The translations under genes and the position numbers were made by a program. Below the pieces are notes generated by a model, which was given only the letters and a program-made list of their open reading frames with translations, had not been told where the DNA came from and made no database searches. DNA of 64,000 bases from the NCBI RefSeq assembly GCF_021729085.1, contig NZ_JAJSAR010000002.1:620001-684000 (forward strand), read 5' to 3'. Origin of the DNA: Pseudohongiella sp. O18. GTDB taxonomy: Bacteria; Pseudomonadota; Gammaproteobacteria; Pseudomonadales; Pseudohongiellaceae. The first letter of the stretch is position 1, and each line of letters begins with the position of its first letter. Below, in pieces: positions 43,454 to 51,062 of the stretch.

Positions 43454-44233
43454 ATGACTGCAGTATCCATGAAGGACATGCTGAAGGCTGGCGTTCATTT
43501 CGGCCACCAGACCCGCTACTGGAACCCGAAGATGAAGCCGTACATTTTCGGCGCCCGTAACAAGATTCACATTATCAACCTGGAGCACACTGTTCCTGCA
43601 TTCACCGACGCGCTGATGGCCATTCAGAGCCTTGCGTCGCGCAACAAGAAAATCCTGTTTGTTGGCACCAAGCGTGCGGCAGGCAAGATCATCAAGGAAC
43701 AGGCAGAGCGTGCTGGCATGCCTTATGTTGACCACCGCTGGCTGGGTGGCATGTTGACCAACTACAAGACCATTCGTGGTTCTATCAAGCGTCTGCGCGA
43801 TCTGGAAGCCCAGGAAACTGACGGCACACTCGAGCGTCTGACCAAGAAAGAAGCGCTGATGCGTCGTCGCGACAAAGACAAGCTGGAGCGCAGTATCGGT
43901 GGTATCAAGGATATGGCTGGACTGCCAGACGCATTGTTCGTGATTGACGTTGATCACGAGCGCATTGCAATCACTGAAGCCAACAGCCTGCGAATCCCTG
44001 TGATTGGTGTTGTGGACACTAACAGCAATCCAGATGGTATCGACTACCCAATCCCCGGCAACGACGACGCAATTCGCGCCATCGAACTGTATGCGCGGGC
44101 TGTGGCTGATGCCTGTCTGGCTGGCCGTAACCAGGGGAACCAACTGGGTGACAGCGATTTTGTGGAAGTAGACGAAGCAGCACAGGCCAGCGCGCCTGAA
44201 GCGGCAGCTGACGAGAACAGCGCGTCTGCCTGA
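43454..44233 (+). CDS. rpsB: 30S ribosomal protein S2
   Basis: A 259-residue S2 protein. Conserved blocks are [19 protein letters not shown] near the start, [27 protein letters not shown] and [23 protein letters not shown]. The ATG at 43454 (AAGGT seven bases upstream) matches the family start, and an in-frame upstream start is not credible. The C-terminal 30 residues are Ala/Glu-rich. It is the first gene of the rpsB-tsf pair, with a leader typical of autoregulation. Two hairpins follow in the gap before tsf. Confidence 0.97.
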   Translation: MTAVSMKDMLKAGVHFGHQTRYWNPKMKPYIFGARNKIHIINLEHTVPAFTDALMAIQSLASRNKKILFVGTKRAAGKIIKEQAERAGMPYVDHRWLGGMLTNYKTIRGSIKRLRDLEAQETDGTLERLTKKEALMRRRDKDKLERSIGGIKDMAGLPDALFVIDVDHERIAITEANSLRIPVIGVVDTNSNPDGIDYPIPGNDDAIRAIELYARAVADACLAGRNQGNQLGDSDFVEVDEAAQASAPEAAADENSASA

Positions 44234-44241
44234 TGGCTGCG

Positions 44242-44270
44242 TGAATGCTGCCGGCAAACGGCAGCATTCA
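44242..44270 (+). terminator. Strong hairpin in the rpsB-tsf gap
   Basis: TGAATGCTGCCG (44242-44253) pairs exactly with CGGCAGCATTCA (44259-44270), 12 pairs with a five-base loop. No T-tract follows. It lies nine bases past the rpsB stop and may protect the upstream mRNA end after processing. Confidence 0.5.
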
Positions 44271-44300
44271 TCATCGGTTGAGTAACTCCATTTTTCGAAG

Positions 44301-44327
44301 AAAAGGGGCTAGGCCCCTTTTTTTCAA
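44301..44327 (+). terminator. Intrinsic terminator or attenuator between rpsB and tsf
   Basis: AAAAGGGGC pairs with GCCCCTTTT across a three-base loop and is followed by further T residues (44318-44324). It is about 50 bases before tsf. It probably lets part of the transcription stop after rpsB so that S2 and EF-Ts levels can differ. A further promoter for tsf is not obvious. Confidence 0.75.
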
Positions 44328-44378
44328 AGTATTCAAAGTATTTAGACATTAATATAGAGATAATTTGAGGCGTTTATT

Positions 44379-45260
44379 ATGGCTAACATTACAGCAGGTA
44401 TGGTCAAGGAGCTGCGTGAGCGCACCGGTCTGGGCATGATGGATTGCAAAAAGGCTCTGGTTGAAGCCGAAGGCGACATGGAAAAAGCGATTGAAGACCT
44501 GCGTAAGTCAAGCGGTCTGAAAGCAGCCAAGAAAGCCGGTCGTACTGCTGCTGAAGGCGTTGTGATCACGCGTGTGGCGGACGATGGCAGCTACGCAGTT
44601 GTGGTCGAAGTGAACAGCGAAACAGACTTCGTGGCACGTGATGACAACTTCCTGGGCTTTGCCAACAAAATTACTGACCAGGCATTTGCTGGCAAGGAAA
44701 GTGACGTCGAGAAGCTGCTGGCTTCCGGCATTGAAGACGAGCGTCAGGCGCTGGTACAGAAGATCGGTGAGAACATCAATCTGCGTCGTATTCAGGTTGT
44801 TGAAGCGCCTGCAGGTGGTGTAGTTGACGCATACGTGCACAGCAATAACCGTATTGCCGTGCTGGTCGCCCTGTCCGGTGGCAATGCTGAACTGGCGCGA
44901 GATGTAGCGATGCATGTTGCGGCCGTTAACCCAATGGTTGTGCGTGCTGATGACGTTCCCCAGGAAGTTCTGGATAAAGAGCGGGAGATTTTCACGGCCC
45001 AGGCGGCAGAGAGTGGCAAGCCTGCAGAGATCATTGCCAAGATGATCGAAGGCCGCATTCGCAAATACGTGTCAGAAATTACACTGCTGGAACAGGCATT
45101 CGTTAAGGATCCTGATCAGACTGTCGGCGCGTTGCTGAAAGCAGCCGGTGCTGATGTGGTCGGATTTGTCCGCTACGAAGTCGGTGAAGGTATCGAGAAA
45201 GAAGTTGTCGATTTTGCTGAAGAAGTTGCTGCGCAGGCAGCAGCTGCCAAAAAGCAGTAA
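44379..45260 (+). CDS. tsf: Translation elongation factor Ts
   Basis: A 293-residue nucleotide exchange factor for EF-Tu. The N-terminal UBA-like domain contains [19 protein letters not shown]. The core includes [18 protein letters not shown] (Asp and Phe wedge into EF-Tu), [10 protein letters not shown] and [11 protein letters not shown]. The length fits the family (about 283-295). The ATG at 44379 has GAGGCG eight bases upstream. It is transcribed after rpsB through a likely partial terminator. Confidence 0.97.
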   Translation: MANITAGMVKELRERTGLGMMDCKKALVEAEGDMEKAIEDLRKSSGLKAAKKAGRTAAEGVVITRVADDGSYAVVVEVNSETDFVARDDNFLGFANKITDQAFAGKESDVEKLLASGIEDERQALVQKIGENINLRRIQVVEAPAGGVVDAYVHSNNRIAVLVALSGGNAELARDVAMHVAAVNPMVVRADDVPQEVLDKEREIFTAQAAESGKPAEIIAKMIEGRIRKYVSEITLLEQAFVKDPDQTVGALLKAAGADVVGFVRYEVGEGIEKEVVDFAEEVAAQAAAAKKQ

Positions 45261-45276
45261 AATCTGGCTCACTGGC

Positions 45277-45304
45277 TCTGCAGCCGGCAATCGCCGGTTG
45301 CAGA
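45277..45304 (+). other. Hairpin in the tsf-pyrH gap
   Basis: TCTGCAGCCGGC (45277-45288) pairs with GCCGGTTGCAGA (45293-45304), 12 pairs with one G-U and a four-base loop. No T-tract follows, so it may be an mRNA processing or stability element rather than a terminator. Confidence 0.4.
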
Positions 45305-45360
45305 CCACAGCAGCTGACTGGAGATGCGTCCTTAAATCTAACCCTTGACTGGAGTAAACC

Positions 45361-46098
45361 ATGGCAAAAGCGGATAAAAAGTATAAACGCATACTCCTGA
45401 AACTGAGCGGCGAAGCGCTGACGGGCGAGGCCGACTTCGGTATCGATCCCAAAGTGCTTGACCGTATGGCAGTCGAGGTTGGACAGCTGATAGGCCTTGG
45501 CATTGAGGTTGGCATGGTTATCGGTGGCGGCAACCTGTTCCGCGGCGCCGCGTTGCACTCGGCAGGTATGGAGCGCGTTACCGGCGACCATATGGGTATG
45601 CTGGCAACCGTCATGAATGCGCTGGCGATGCGTGATGCGCTTGAAAGGGCTGGTATCTCAACCCGTGTCATGTCTGCGATACCCATGAGTGGCGTGGTGG
45701 AGCATTATGATCGTCGTGCCGCCATTCGTCATCTGCGCAATGGCGATGTTGTCATCTTCGCTGCTGGCACCGGCAATCCATTTTTTACCACCGACTCGGC
45801 AGCCTGCCTGCGTGGCATCGAAATTGATGCACAACTGGTGCTCAAAGCCACAAAAGTTGATGGCGTTTACTCTGCGGATCCAATGCGAGTGCCAGATGCC
45901 GTCAAATACGACTACCTGACTTATGATGAAGTACTCGACAAGAAGCTGGGGGTCATGGACCTCACAGCAATCTGTCTGGTGCGCGATCACGATATTCCGG
46001 TCTGCGTGTTCAACATGCAGAAGCCCGGGTCGCTGTTGAATAATGTAATGGGAACAACCGATGGCACGCTGATTGGCGTCGTCCGACCAGAAGTCTGA
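45361..46098 (+). CDS. pyrH: UMP kinase
   Basis: A 245-residue amino-acid-kinase-fold enzyme that phosphorylates UMP to UDP. Characteristic segments are [46 protein letters not shown] and [15 protein letters not shown], followed by [13 protein letters not shown]. It acts as a hexamer, activated by GTP and inhibited by UTP. The ATG at 45361 has TGGAG about eight bases upstream. The recycling-factor gene starts 12 bases after its stop, so they are cotranscribed. Confidence 0.97.
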   Translation: MAKADKKYKRILLKLSGEALTGEADFGIDPKVLDRMAVEVGQLIGLGIEVGMVIGGGNLFRGAALHSAGMERVTGDHMGMLATVMNALAMRDALERAGISTRVMSAIPMSGVVEHYDRRAAIRHLRNGDVVIFAAGTGNPFFTTDSAACLRGIEIDAQLVLKATKVDGVYSADPMRVPDAVKYDYLTYDEVLDKKLGVMDLTAICLVRDHDIPVCVFNMQKPGSLLNNVMGTTDGTLIGVVRPEV

Positions 46099-46110
46099 CA
46101 GGGGAACGTA

Positions 46111-46668
46111 ATGATTGAAGAGATCATCAAAGATGCCGGCGAGCGCATGGACAAATCCATCCAGTCGCTGGAGCTGGCGTTTAATAAAATTCGGACCGGG
46201 CGCGCCCATCCGGGCATCCTGGACAGTGTAAACGTGCCGTACTACGGGGCAGACACACCGCTTAACCAGCTGGCCAATATTACCGTTGAAGAAGGCCGTC
46301 TGCTGGTTGTGACTCCTTGGGAGCGCCCCCTGATTGGTGATATCGAAAAAGCCATCATGAAATCAGATCTGGGTCTGAATCCATCCAACAATGGTGAGTC
46401 CATCCGTGTACCGATGCCAGCCCTGACGGAAGAAACCCGTCGCGAATATACCAAACAGGCCAAGGCCGAAGCGGAAAACGCGCGAGTCGCAATCCGCAAT
46501 ATTCGCCGCGATGCCAACAGCACGCTCAAAGATCTGCTTAAGGACAAGGAGATCAGTGAAGACGAGCAGCGCCGTGCAGAAGAGCGCATCCAGAAGTTGA
46601 CTGATAAACACATTGCGGCTGTTGAAGCCACATACAGCGAGAAAGAGAAAGACTTGCTGTCAATCTGA
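46111..46668 (+). CDS. frr: Ribosome recycling factor
   Basis: A 185-residue factor that, with EF-G, splits post-termination ribosomes. The family core is RTGRAHPGILDSVNVPYYG and the conserved C-terminal RRDANSTLKDLLKDKEISED. The length (185) is normal. The start ATG at 46111 has GGGGAACG upstream. The gene sits between pyrH and uppS in the conserved order. Confidence 0.97.
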   Translation: MIEEIIKDAGERMDKSIQSLELAFNKIRTGRAHPGILDSVNVPYYGADTPLNQLANITVEEGRLLVVTPWERPLIGDIEKAIMKSDLGLNPSNNGESIRVPMPALTEETRREYTKQAKAEAENARVAIRNIRRDANSTLKDLLKDKEISEDEQRRAEERIQKLTDKHIAAVEATYSEKEKDLLSI

Positions 46669-46688
46669 AACCCTGGGTGGAACCGGAT

Positions 46689-47456
46689 ATGCAGAACAAG
46701 GACGGTGACGCGCAGACAGACGCTCGCAGCTTGCCACAGCATGTTGCCATCATCATGGATGGCAATAACAGGTGGGCCCGCAGTCGCGGCGAGCGTGGTG
46801 CAGTAGGGCATCGAGTGGGTGCGCAGATTGCCCGGGACGTGGTGTTTGGATGTGTGGATCGTGGAATTCCCTATCTGACCCTGTTTGCCTTCAGCAGCGA
46901 AAACTGGCTGCGGCCACGCAAGGAAGTACAGGGCCTGATGGCGCTGTTTCTGAATGTCCTGCAGCGCCATGAAATCGGCATGATGCATGAGCGTAATGTG
47001 CGACTGCAGTTCATTGGCAATCGTAGTTCCTTTGCACCCCGACTGCAGAGGCATATGAATGACGTTGAAAAACTGACGCGCAATAATACCGGGACGGTTG
47101 TGACTGTTGCTGCTGACTATGGTGGGCGCTGGGATATCGCACAGGCTGCCAGAGTTATGGCTGAGAAAGTTCAGCAAGGGGAGATTGCGGCATCTGATAT
47201 CACCCCTGAGCTGCTTCAACAACACATCTGTCTGGGTGATGTCCCGGAGCCGGATTTGTGCATACGAACTGGTGGCGAGCAACGCATCAGCAATTTTTTG
47301 CTGTGGCAGTTCGCCTATACTGAGTTCTATTTTACAGAGTGCTTCTGGCCTGACTTCAATGATCAGGTTTTTCAGCTGGCATTGGATGATTACAGTCGTC
47401 GACAGCGCCGTTTTGGCAGACAATCTGGTAGCGACGACGAATTGAACAATAATTAG
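46689..47456 (+). CDS. uppS: Undecaprenyl diphosphate synthase
   Basis: A 255-residue cis-prenyltransferase that extends farnesyl diphosphate to C55 undecaprenyl diphosphate for cell-wall lipid carriers. The signature IIMDGNNRWARSRGE carries the catalytic Asp, and the segments LTLFAFSSENWLRP, GRWDIAQAA and DLCIRTGGEQRISNFLLWQ define the family. The ATG at 46689 is chosen; a GTG four codons earlier is possible. It starts 20 bases after frr and ends nine bases before cdsA. Confidence 0.96.
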   Translation: MQNKDGDAQTDARSLPQHVAIIMDGNNRWARSRGERGAVGHRVGAQIARDVVFGCVDRGIPYLTLFAFSSENWLRPRKEVQGLMALFLNVLQRHEIGMMHERNVRLQFIGNRSSFAPRLQRHMNDVEKLTRNNTGTVVTVAADYGGRWDIAQAARVMAEKVQQGEIAASDITPELLQQHICLGDVPEPDLCIRTGGEQRISNFLLWQFAYTEFYFTECFWPDFNDQVFQLALDDYSRRQRRFGRQSGSDDELNNN

Positions 47457-47465
47457 AGGTTTGAA

Positions 47466-48377
47466 TTGCTCAGGCAGAGAGTTCTGACAGCCATCGTCAT
47501 GTTGCTCGGGTTGTACCTTGGCACCGCCTGGCTACCAGCGCCATATTTTGCAGTGTTTCTTGGCCTGGTTCTGCTGCCGGCGCTCTGGGAGTGGGGGCAA
47601 CTGATGGGCCTGCGGCGCGCTGCTGAGCAGGCGGTCTGGACGCTGGGGTTTGCTGCAATTCTGATGCTCACCTTATTCCTGGTGTCACGCTCATCAGTAC
47701 CCGGTGCAGATCTCGATGTAGCTGGTCAGTCACTGGGTACGGCAGTTTCCTCAATCAACGAAATGGCCCTCACTATGCTGATGGCTTTCGCGACACTGTT
47801 CTGGTTCTGGGTTTTCTGGACTATCAGACAGTACCCCAGTGGGCAGCATCGCTGGCAACAGCGCTGGAAAATCGGCGCACTCGGTGTGCTTTGTCTGCTG
47901 CCTACCTGGCTGGGACTGTACTACCTCAAGATGATTGAATCCTCGGGCGTGCTGGTTTTTGTGCTGGTGGCACTGGTCAGTGTTGTCGACATCGGAGCAT
48001 ATTTCAGCGGTCGAAAATGGGGTAACAGACGCCTGGCTCCAGCCTTGAGCCCGAAAAAATCCTGGGCCGGGTTCTGGGGCGGTCTGGCAAGTTGTGTTGC
48101 CCTGAGTGCGCTCCTGCTCGCCTGGCTGCACAGTCGTCAGCCCCTGAGTATTGATTTATGGGCGCTGTTGATGTGCCTGGCGGTGCTGCTGGCCGTTCTG
48201 TCGGTGGTCGGAGACCTTTTCGAGAGCATGCTCAAACGACATCGCGGTATTAAAGACAGTGGCCGCAGTCTGCCGGGTCATGGTGGTGTGCTTGATCGTA
48301 TCGATAGCCTGATGGCTGCTACACCCGTATTTGTGCTTGCCCTGATCCTGCTCCGCGCCATGCCGGAGGTCCTGTGA
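47466..48377 (+). CDS. cdsA: Phosphatidate cytidylyltransferase
   Basis: A 303-residue membrane protein with about eight helices that makes CDP-diacylglycerol for all phospholipids. The CDS signature is SMLKRHRGIKDSGRSLPGHGG followed by VLDRIDS, and it is intact. The start is TTG at 47466 with AGAGG seven bases upstream, which fits the membrane N-terminus LRQRVLTAIVMLLG. The stop overlaps the dxr start by four bases (GTGA), so translation is coupled. Confidence 0.95.
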   Translation: MLRQRVLTAIVMLLGLYLGTAWLPAPYFAVFLGLVLLPALWEWGQLMGLRRAAEQAVWTLGFAAILMLTLFLVSRSSVPGADLDVAGQSLGTAVSSINEMALTMLMAFATLFWFWVFWTIRQYPSGQHRWQQRWKIGALGVLCLLPTWLGLYYLKMIESSGVLVFVLVALVSVVDIGAYFSGRKWGNRRLAPALSPKKSWAGFWGGLASCVALSALLLAWLHSRQPLSIDLWALLMCLAVLLAVLSVVGDLFESMLKRHRGIKDSGRSLPGHGGVLDRIDSLMAATPVFVLALILLRAMPEVL

Positions 48378-49588
48378 ACGTAACTGAAAAGCGATTGACG
48401 GTACTCGGGTCTACCGGCTCGGTTGGCGTCAACACGCTGGATGTGGTCCGCAAAAATCCGCAGTTCTCTATTTATGCCCTGACGGCAAACACCAATCACC
48501 AGTTGATGACGCAGCAATGTCTTGAGTTCGCACCTGCTTATGCCGTCATGACTGATGCTGATGCCGCGCAGCAGCTTCGACAGGCCTTGCAGTCTGCTGG
48601 GAGCGAAACAGTAGTCCTCGGCGGCGTGGAAGCCCAGTCGCAGGTAGCCAGCGCCGCGGAAGTTGACGCCGTCATGGCTGCCATTGTCGGCGCGGTCGGA
48701 ATGCTTCCGGCATTGGCTGCGGCATCAAGCGGCAAGCTGGTGTTGCTCGCAAACAAGGAAGCTCTGGTCATGGCCGGTGAGCTGTTTATGCAGGCTGCCC
48801 GGGAAAGCCAGGCGACAATCCTGCCAATAGACAGTGAGCACAATGCAATCTTTCAGTGTCTGCCTGCCTCAGCTCAGCAGGGGGAAGCCAAGCTGTTGAA
48901 GGCCGGTATCCGCAAAGTGATACTGACAGCCAGCGGTGGGCCATTCCTGAGCGCCGACACCAGTCAGCTTGACCGGGTAACCCCGGAACAGGCCTGCAAG
49001 CACCCGAACTGGTCAATGGGGCGCAAAATTTCAGTCGATTCGGCAACCATGATGAATAAGGGACTGGAGTTTATCGAGGCCTGCTACCTGTTCGACCTTG
49101 CCCCGGACCGTGTTGATGTCCTCGTTCATCCGCAGAGTATCGTCCATTCCATGGTTGAGTACGAAGACGGGTCGGTGCTGGCCCAGCTGGGCAGCCCTGA
49201 TATGCGTGTGCCCATTGCTCATGCACTGGGCTGGCCGTCCCGGATCAGCTCCGGTGCGAGCTTTCTTGACCTTGCGGCAGGTCCGGATCTTCAGTTTATG
49301 CGGCCTGACATGACACGCTTTCCCTGTCTTGAACTGGGAATCGAAGCGGCCAAGCGCGGTGGCGCCTCGCCTGCAGTGCTTAATGCTGCCAATGAAGTGG
49401 CGGTGGCTGCATTCCTGGGCAGACGGGTGGCGTTTACTGACATATCACGTATCATCGCCGCCACACTTGAGCAAATAACTTGTCGCGGGCCGGTCTCACT
49501 GGCTATGATTCAAGAGATGGATACGCAGGCGAGGTCGGTGGCAGGCGAATTGGTTGCCACCTTGCAAAGGCGCTCACGCACTGCATAA
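48374..49588 (+). CDS. dxr: 1-deoxy-D-xylulose 5-phosphate reductoisomerase
   Basis: A 404-residue enzyme of the MEP pathway that makes 2-C-methyl-D-erythritol 4-phosphate with NADPH. The nucleotide motif is TVLGSTGSVGVNTLDVV. The metal and substrate sites are PIDSEHNAIFQCL, ASGGPFL, HPNWSMGRKISVDSATMMNKG and VLNAANEVAVAAFLG. The start is GTG overlapping cdsA. With uppS it provides isoprenoid carriers, which explains the placement in this operon. Confidence 0.96.
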   Translation: MNVTEKRLTVLGSTGSVGVNTLDVVRKNPQFSIYALTANTNHQLMTQQCLEFAPAYAVMTDADAAQQLRQALQSAGSETVVLGGVEAQSQVASAAEVDAVMAAIVGAVGMLPALAAASSGKLVLLANKEALVMAGELFMQAARESQATILPIDSEHNAIFQCLPASAQQGEAKLLKAGIRKVILTASGGPFLSADTSQLDRVTPEQACKHPNWSMGRKISVDSATMMNKGLEFIEACYLFDLAPDRVDVLVHPQSIVHSMVEYEDGSVLAQLGSPDMRVPIAHALGWPSRISSGASFLDLAAGPDLQFMRPDMTRFPCLELGIEAAKRGGASPAVLNAANEVAVAAFLGRRVAFTDISRIIAATLEQITCRGPVSLAMIQEMDTQARSVAGELVATLQRRSRTA

Positions 49589-49604
49589 CAATCCGGTGGA
49601 GTTT

Positions 49605-50996
49605 ATGCTGCAAACCCTGATAGTCAATATATTGGCCCTGATTGTCACCCTGGGCATTCTCGTTACCATTCACGAGTTTGGACACTTCTGGGTGGCCAGG
49701 CGCTGTGGCGTCAAAGTGCTGCGCTTCTCCATTGGGTTCGGCAAGGCGGTAAAAACCTGGGTAGGCAAGGATGGCACTGAGTACGTCATAGCCCCGATTC
49801 CGCTGGGTGGTTATGTGAAGATGCTTGGCCAGGAAGACACCAATGCTGAAGCCGGCAGCTCGGTTCCTGAATCGCAGCGTCATATGGCTTTCAACTACAA
49901 ACCCATCTGGCAGCGATTTGCCATTGTAGCGGCGGGGCCACTGGCCAACTTCCTGCTCGCGATTCTGGTGTTCTGGGTAATCAATGTTGCCTACGGCCAG
50001 CGTGGTATTGCGCCGGTGATTGCCAACGTGGAAACTGAATCACCGGCATGGCAGGCCGGTCTGCGCCCGGGTGACGAAATACTGGCCGTCGATGGTCAAC
50101 CCGTGGACATCTGGCAGCAGGTGGTCATGGCGCTGCTCGATAGAATGGGCGAGAGCGGCGCCGTGAGTATTTCGGCATCACCAGGCAACAGCGATGCCGT
50201 CAACGAGTACAGTCTGTCTATCAACAGCTGGTTGTCGGACACCACCGAACCCAACCCGCTTGTTGAACTGGGCATCGTGCAGTATGAGATTCCTCCGATT
50301 ATCGACATGGTTGTGCCGGGTGGAGCTGCCGAGACAGGAGGCCTGCAATCCGGGGATCGGATAGTTGCGGCTGATGGCGAGACAGTGACCGACTGGATGC
50401 AATGGGTCAATATCGTTCGAGGCTCAGCGGAACTGCCTCTGGAAGTTGTTGTCCAACGCGGAGCGTCCGAGGTGGCGTTGACTTTGGTGCCAGACGTCGG
50501 GCAGGCGCAGGATGGCAGTCGAATTGGTGTGATCGGGGCTGGTGTGCAGGCATTTGATCTGTACGGAAGCCTGCCACCGGAGCATCGGCGCGAGGTGTCT
50601 TACAACCCGCTGACTGCGATTGTCCCGGCGGTAGTGGAAACCTGGGACAAGTCGGTGTTCGTGCTCGACTCAATTAAAAAGATGGTTGTCGGGCTGATTT
50701 CCGTCAAGAATATTAATGGTCCAATTACCATTGCGCAGGTTGCTGGTGAAACGGCGACATATGGTCTGGAAGTATATCTCGGCTTTTTGGCAATCCTCAG
50801 CATAAGTCTGGGCGTGCTTAATCTGCTGCCTATACCGGTGCTCGATGGAGGTCATTTGTTGTATTACACCATAGAAGCTATCATACGCCGTCCCGTGCCA
50901 GAGCGCGTTCAGGCGATGGGCTTGCAACTGGGATTGCTGATGATCGGGGGTATCATGATGTTGGCCCTGTATAACGATGTGACTCGACTGCTGTAA
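49605..50996 (+). CDS. rseP: Site-2 protease RseP
   Basis: A 463-residue intramembrane zinc protease. The HEFGHF motif is in the first helix (about 22-27). The second catalytic motif LNLLPIPVLDGGH lies near residue 405. Two PDZ domains lie between (about 130-220 and 225-310). In E. coli it cleaves anti-sigma factor RseA in the envelope stress response and clears signal peptides. The ATG at 49605 has GGTGGAG upstream and is preferred over the longer frame that overlaps dxr. It is followed at once by bamA. Confidence 0.95.
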   Translation: MLQTLIVNILALIVTLGILVTIHEFGHFWVARRCGVKVLRFSIGFGKAVKTWVGKDGTEYVIAPIPLGGYVKMLGQEDTNAEAGSSVPESQRHMAFNYKPIWQRFAIVAAGPLANFLLAILVFWVINVAYGQRGIAPVIANVETESPAWQAGLRPGDEILAVDGQPVDIWQQVVMALLDRMGESGAVSISASPGNSDAVNEYSLSINSWLSDTTEPNPLVELGIVQYEIPPIIDMVVPGGAAETGGLQSGDRIVAADGETVTDWMQWVNIVRGSAELPLEVVVQRGASEVALTLVPDVGQAQDGSRIGVIGAGVQAFDLYGSLPPEHRREVSYNPLTAIVPAVVETWDKSVFVLDSIKKMVVGLISVKNINGPITIAQVAGETATYGLEVYLGFLAILSISLGVLNLLPIPVLDGGHLLYYTIEAIIRRPVPERVQAMGLQLGLLMIGGIMMLALYNDVTRLL

Positions 50997-51062
50997 ATGA
51001 CGGCAGGGCACGGCTGACATCAAAAAATTTACCAAGAATAAGTCCGGACTCGTTAGAACTTC

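Noticed and set aside
43433-44257. Long open frame antisense to rpsB
   Set aside because: It is the mirror of a highly biased ribosomal protein gene, with no family motifs or ribosome site; a shadow frame.
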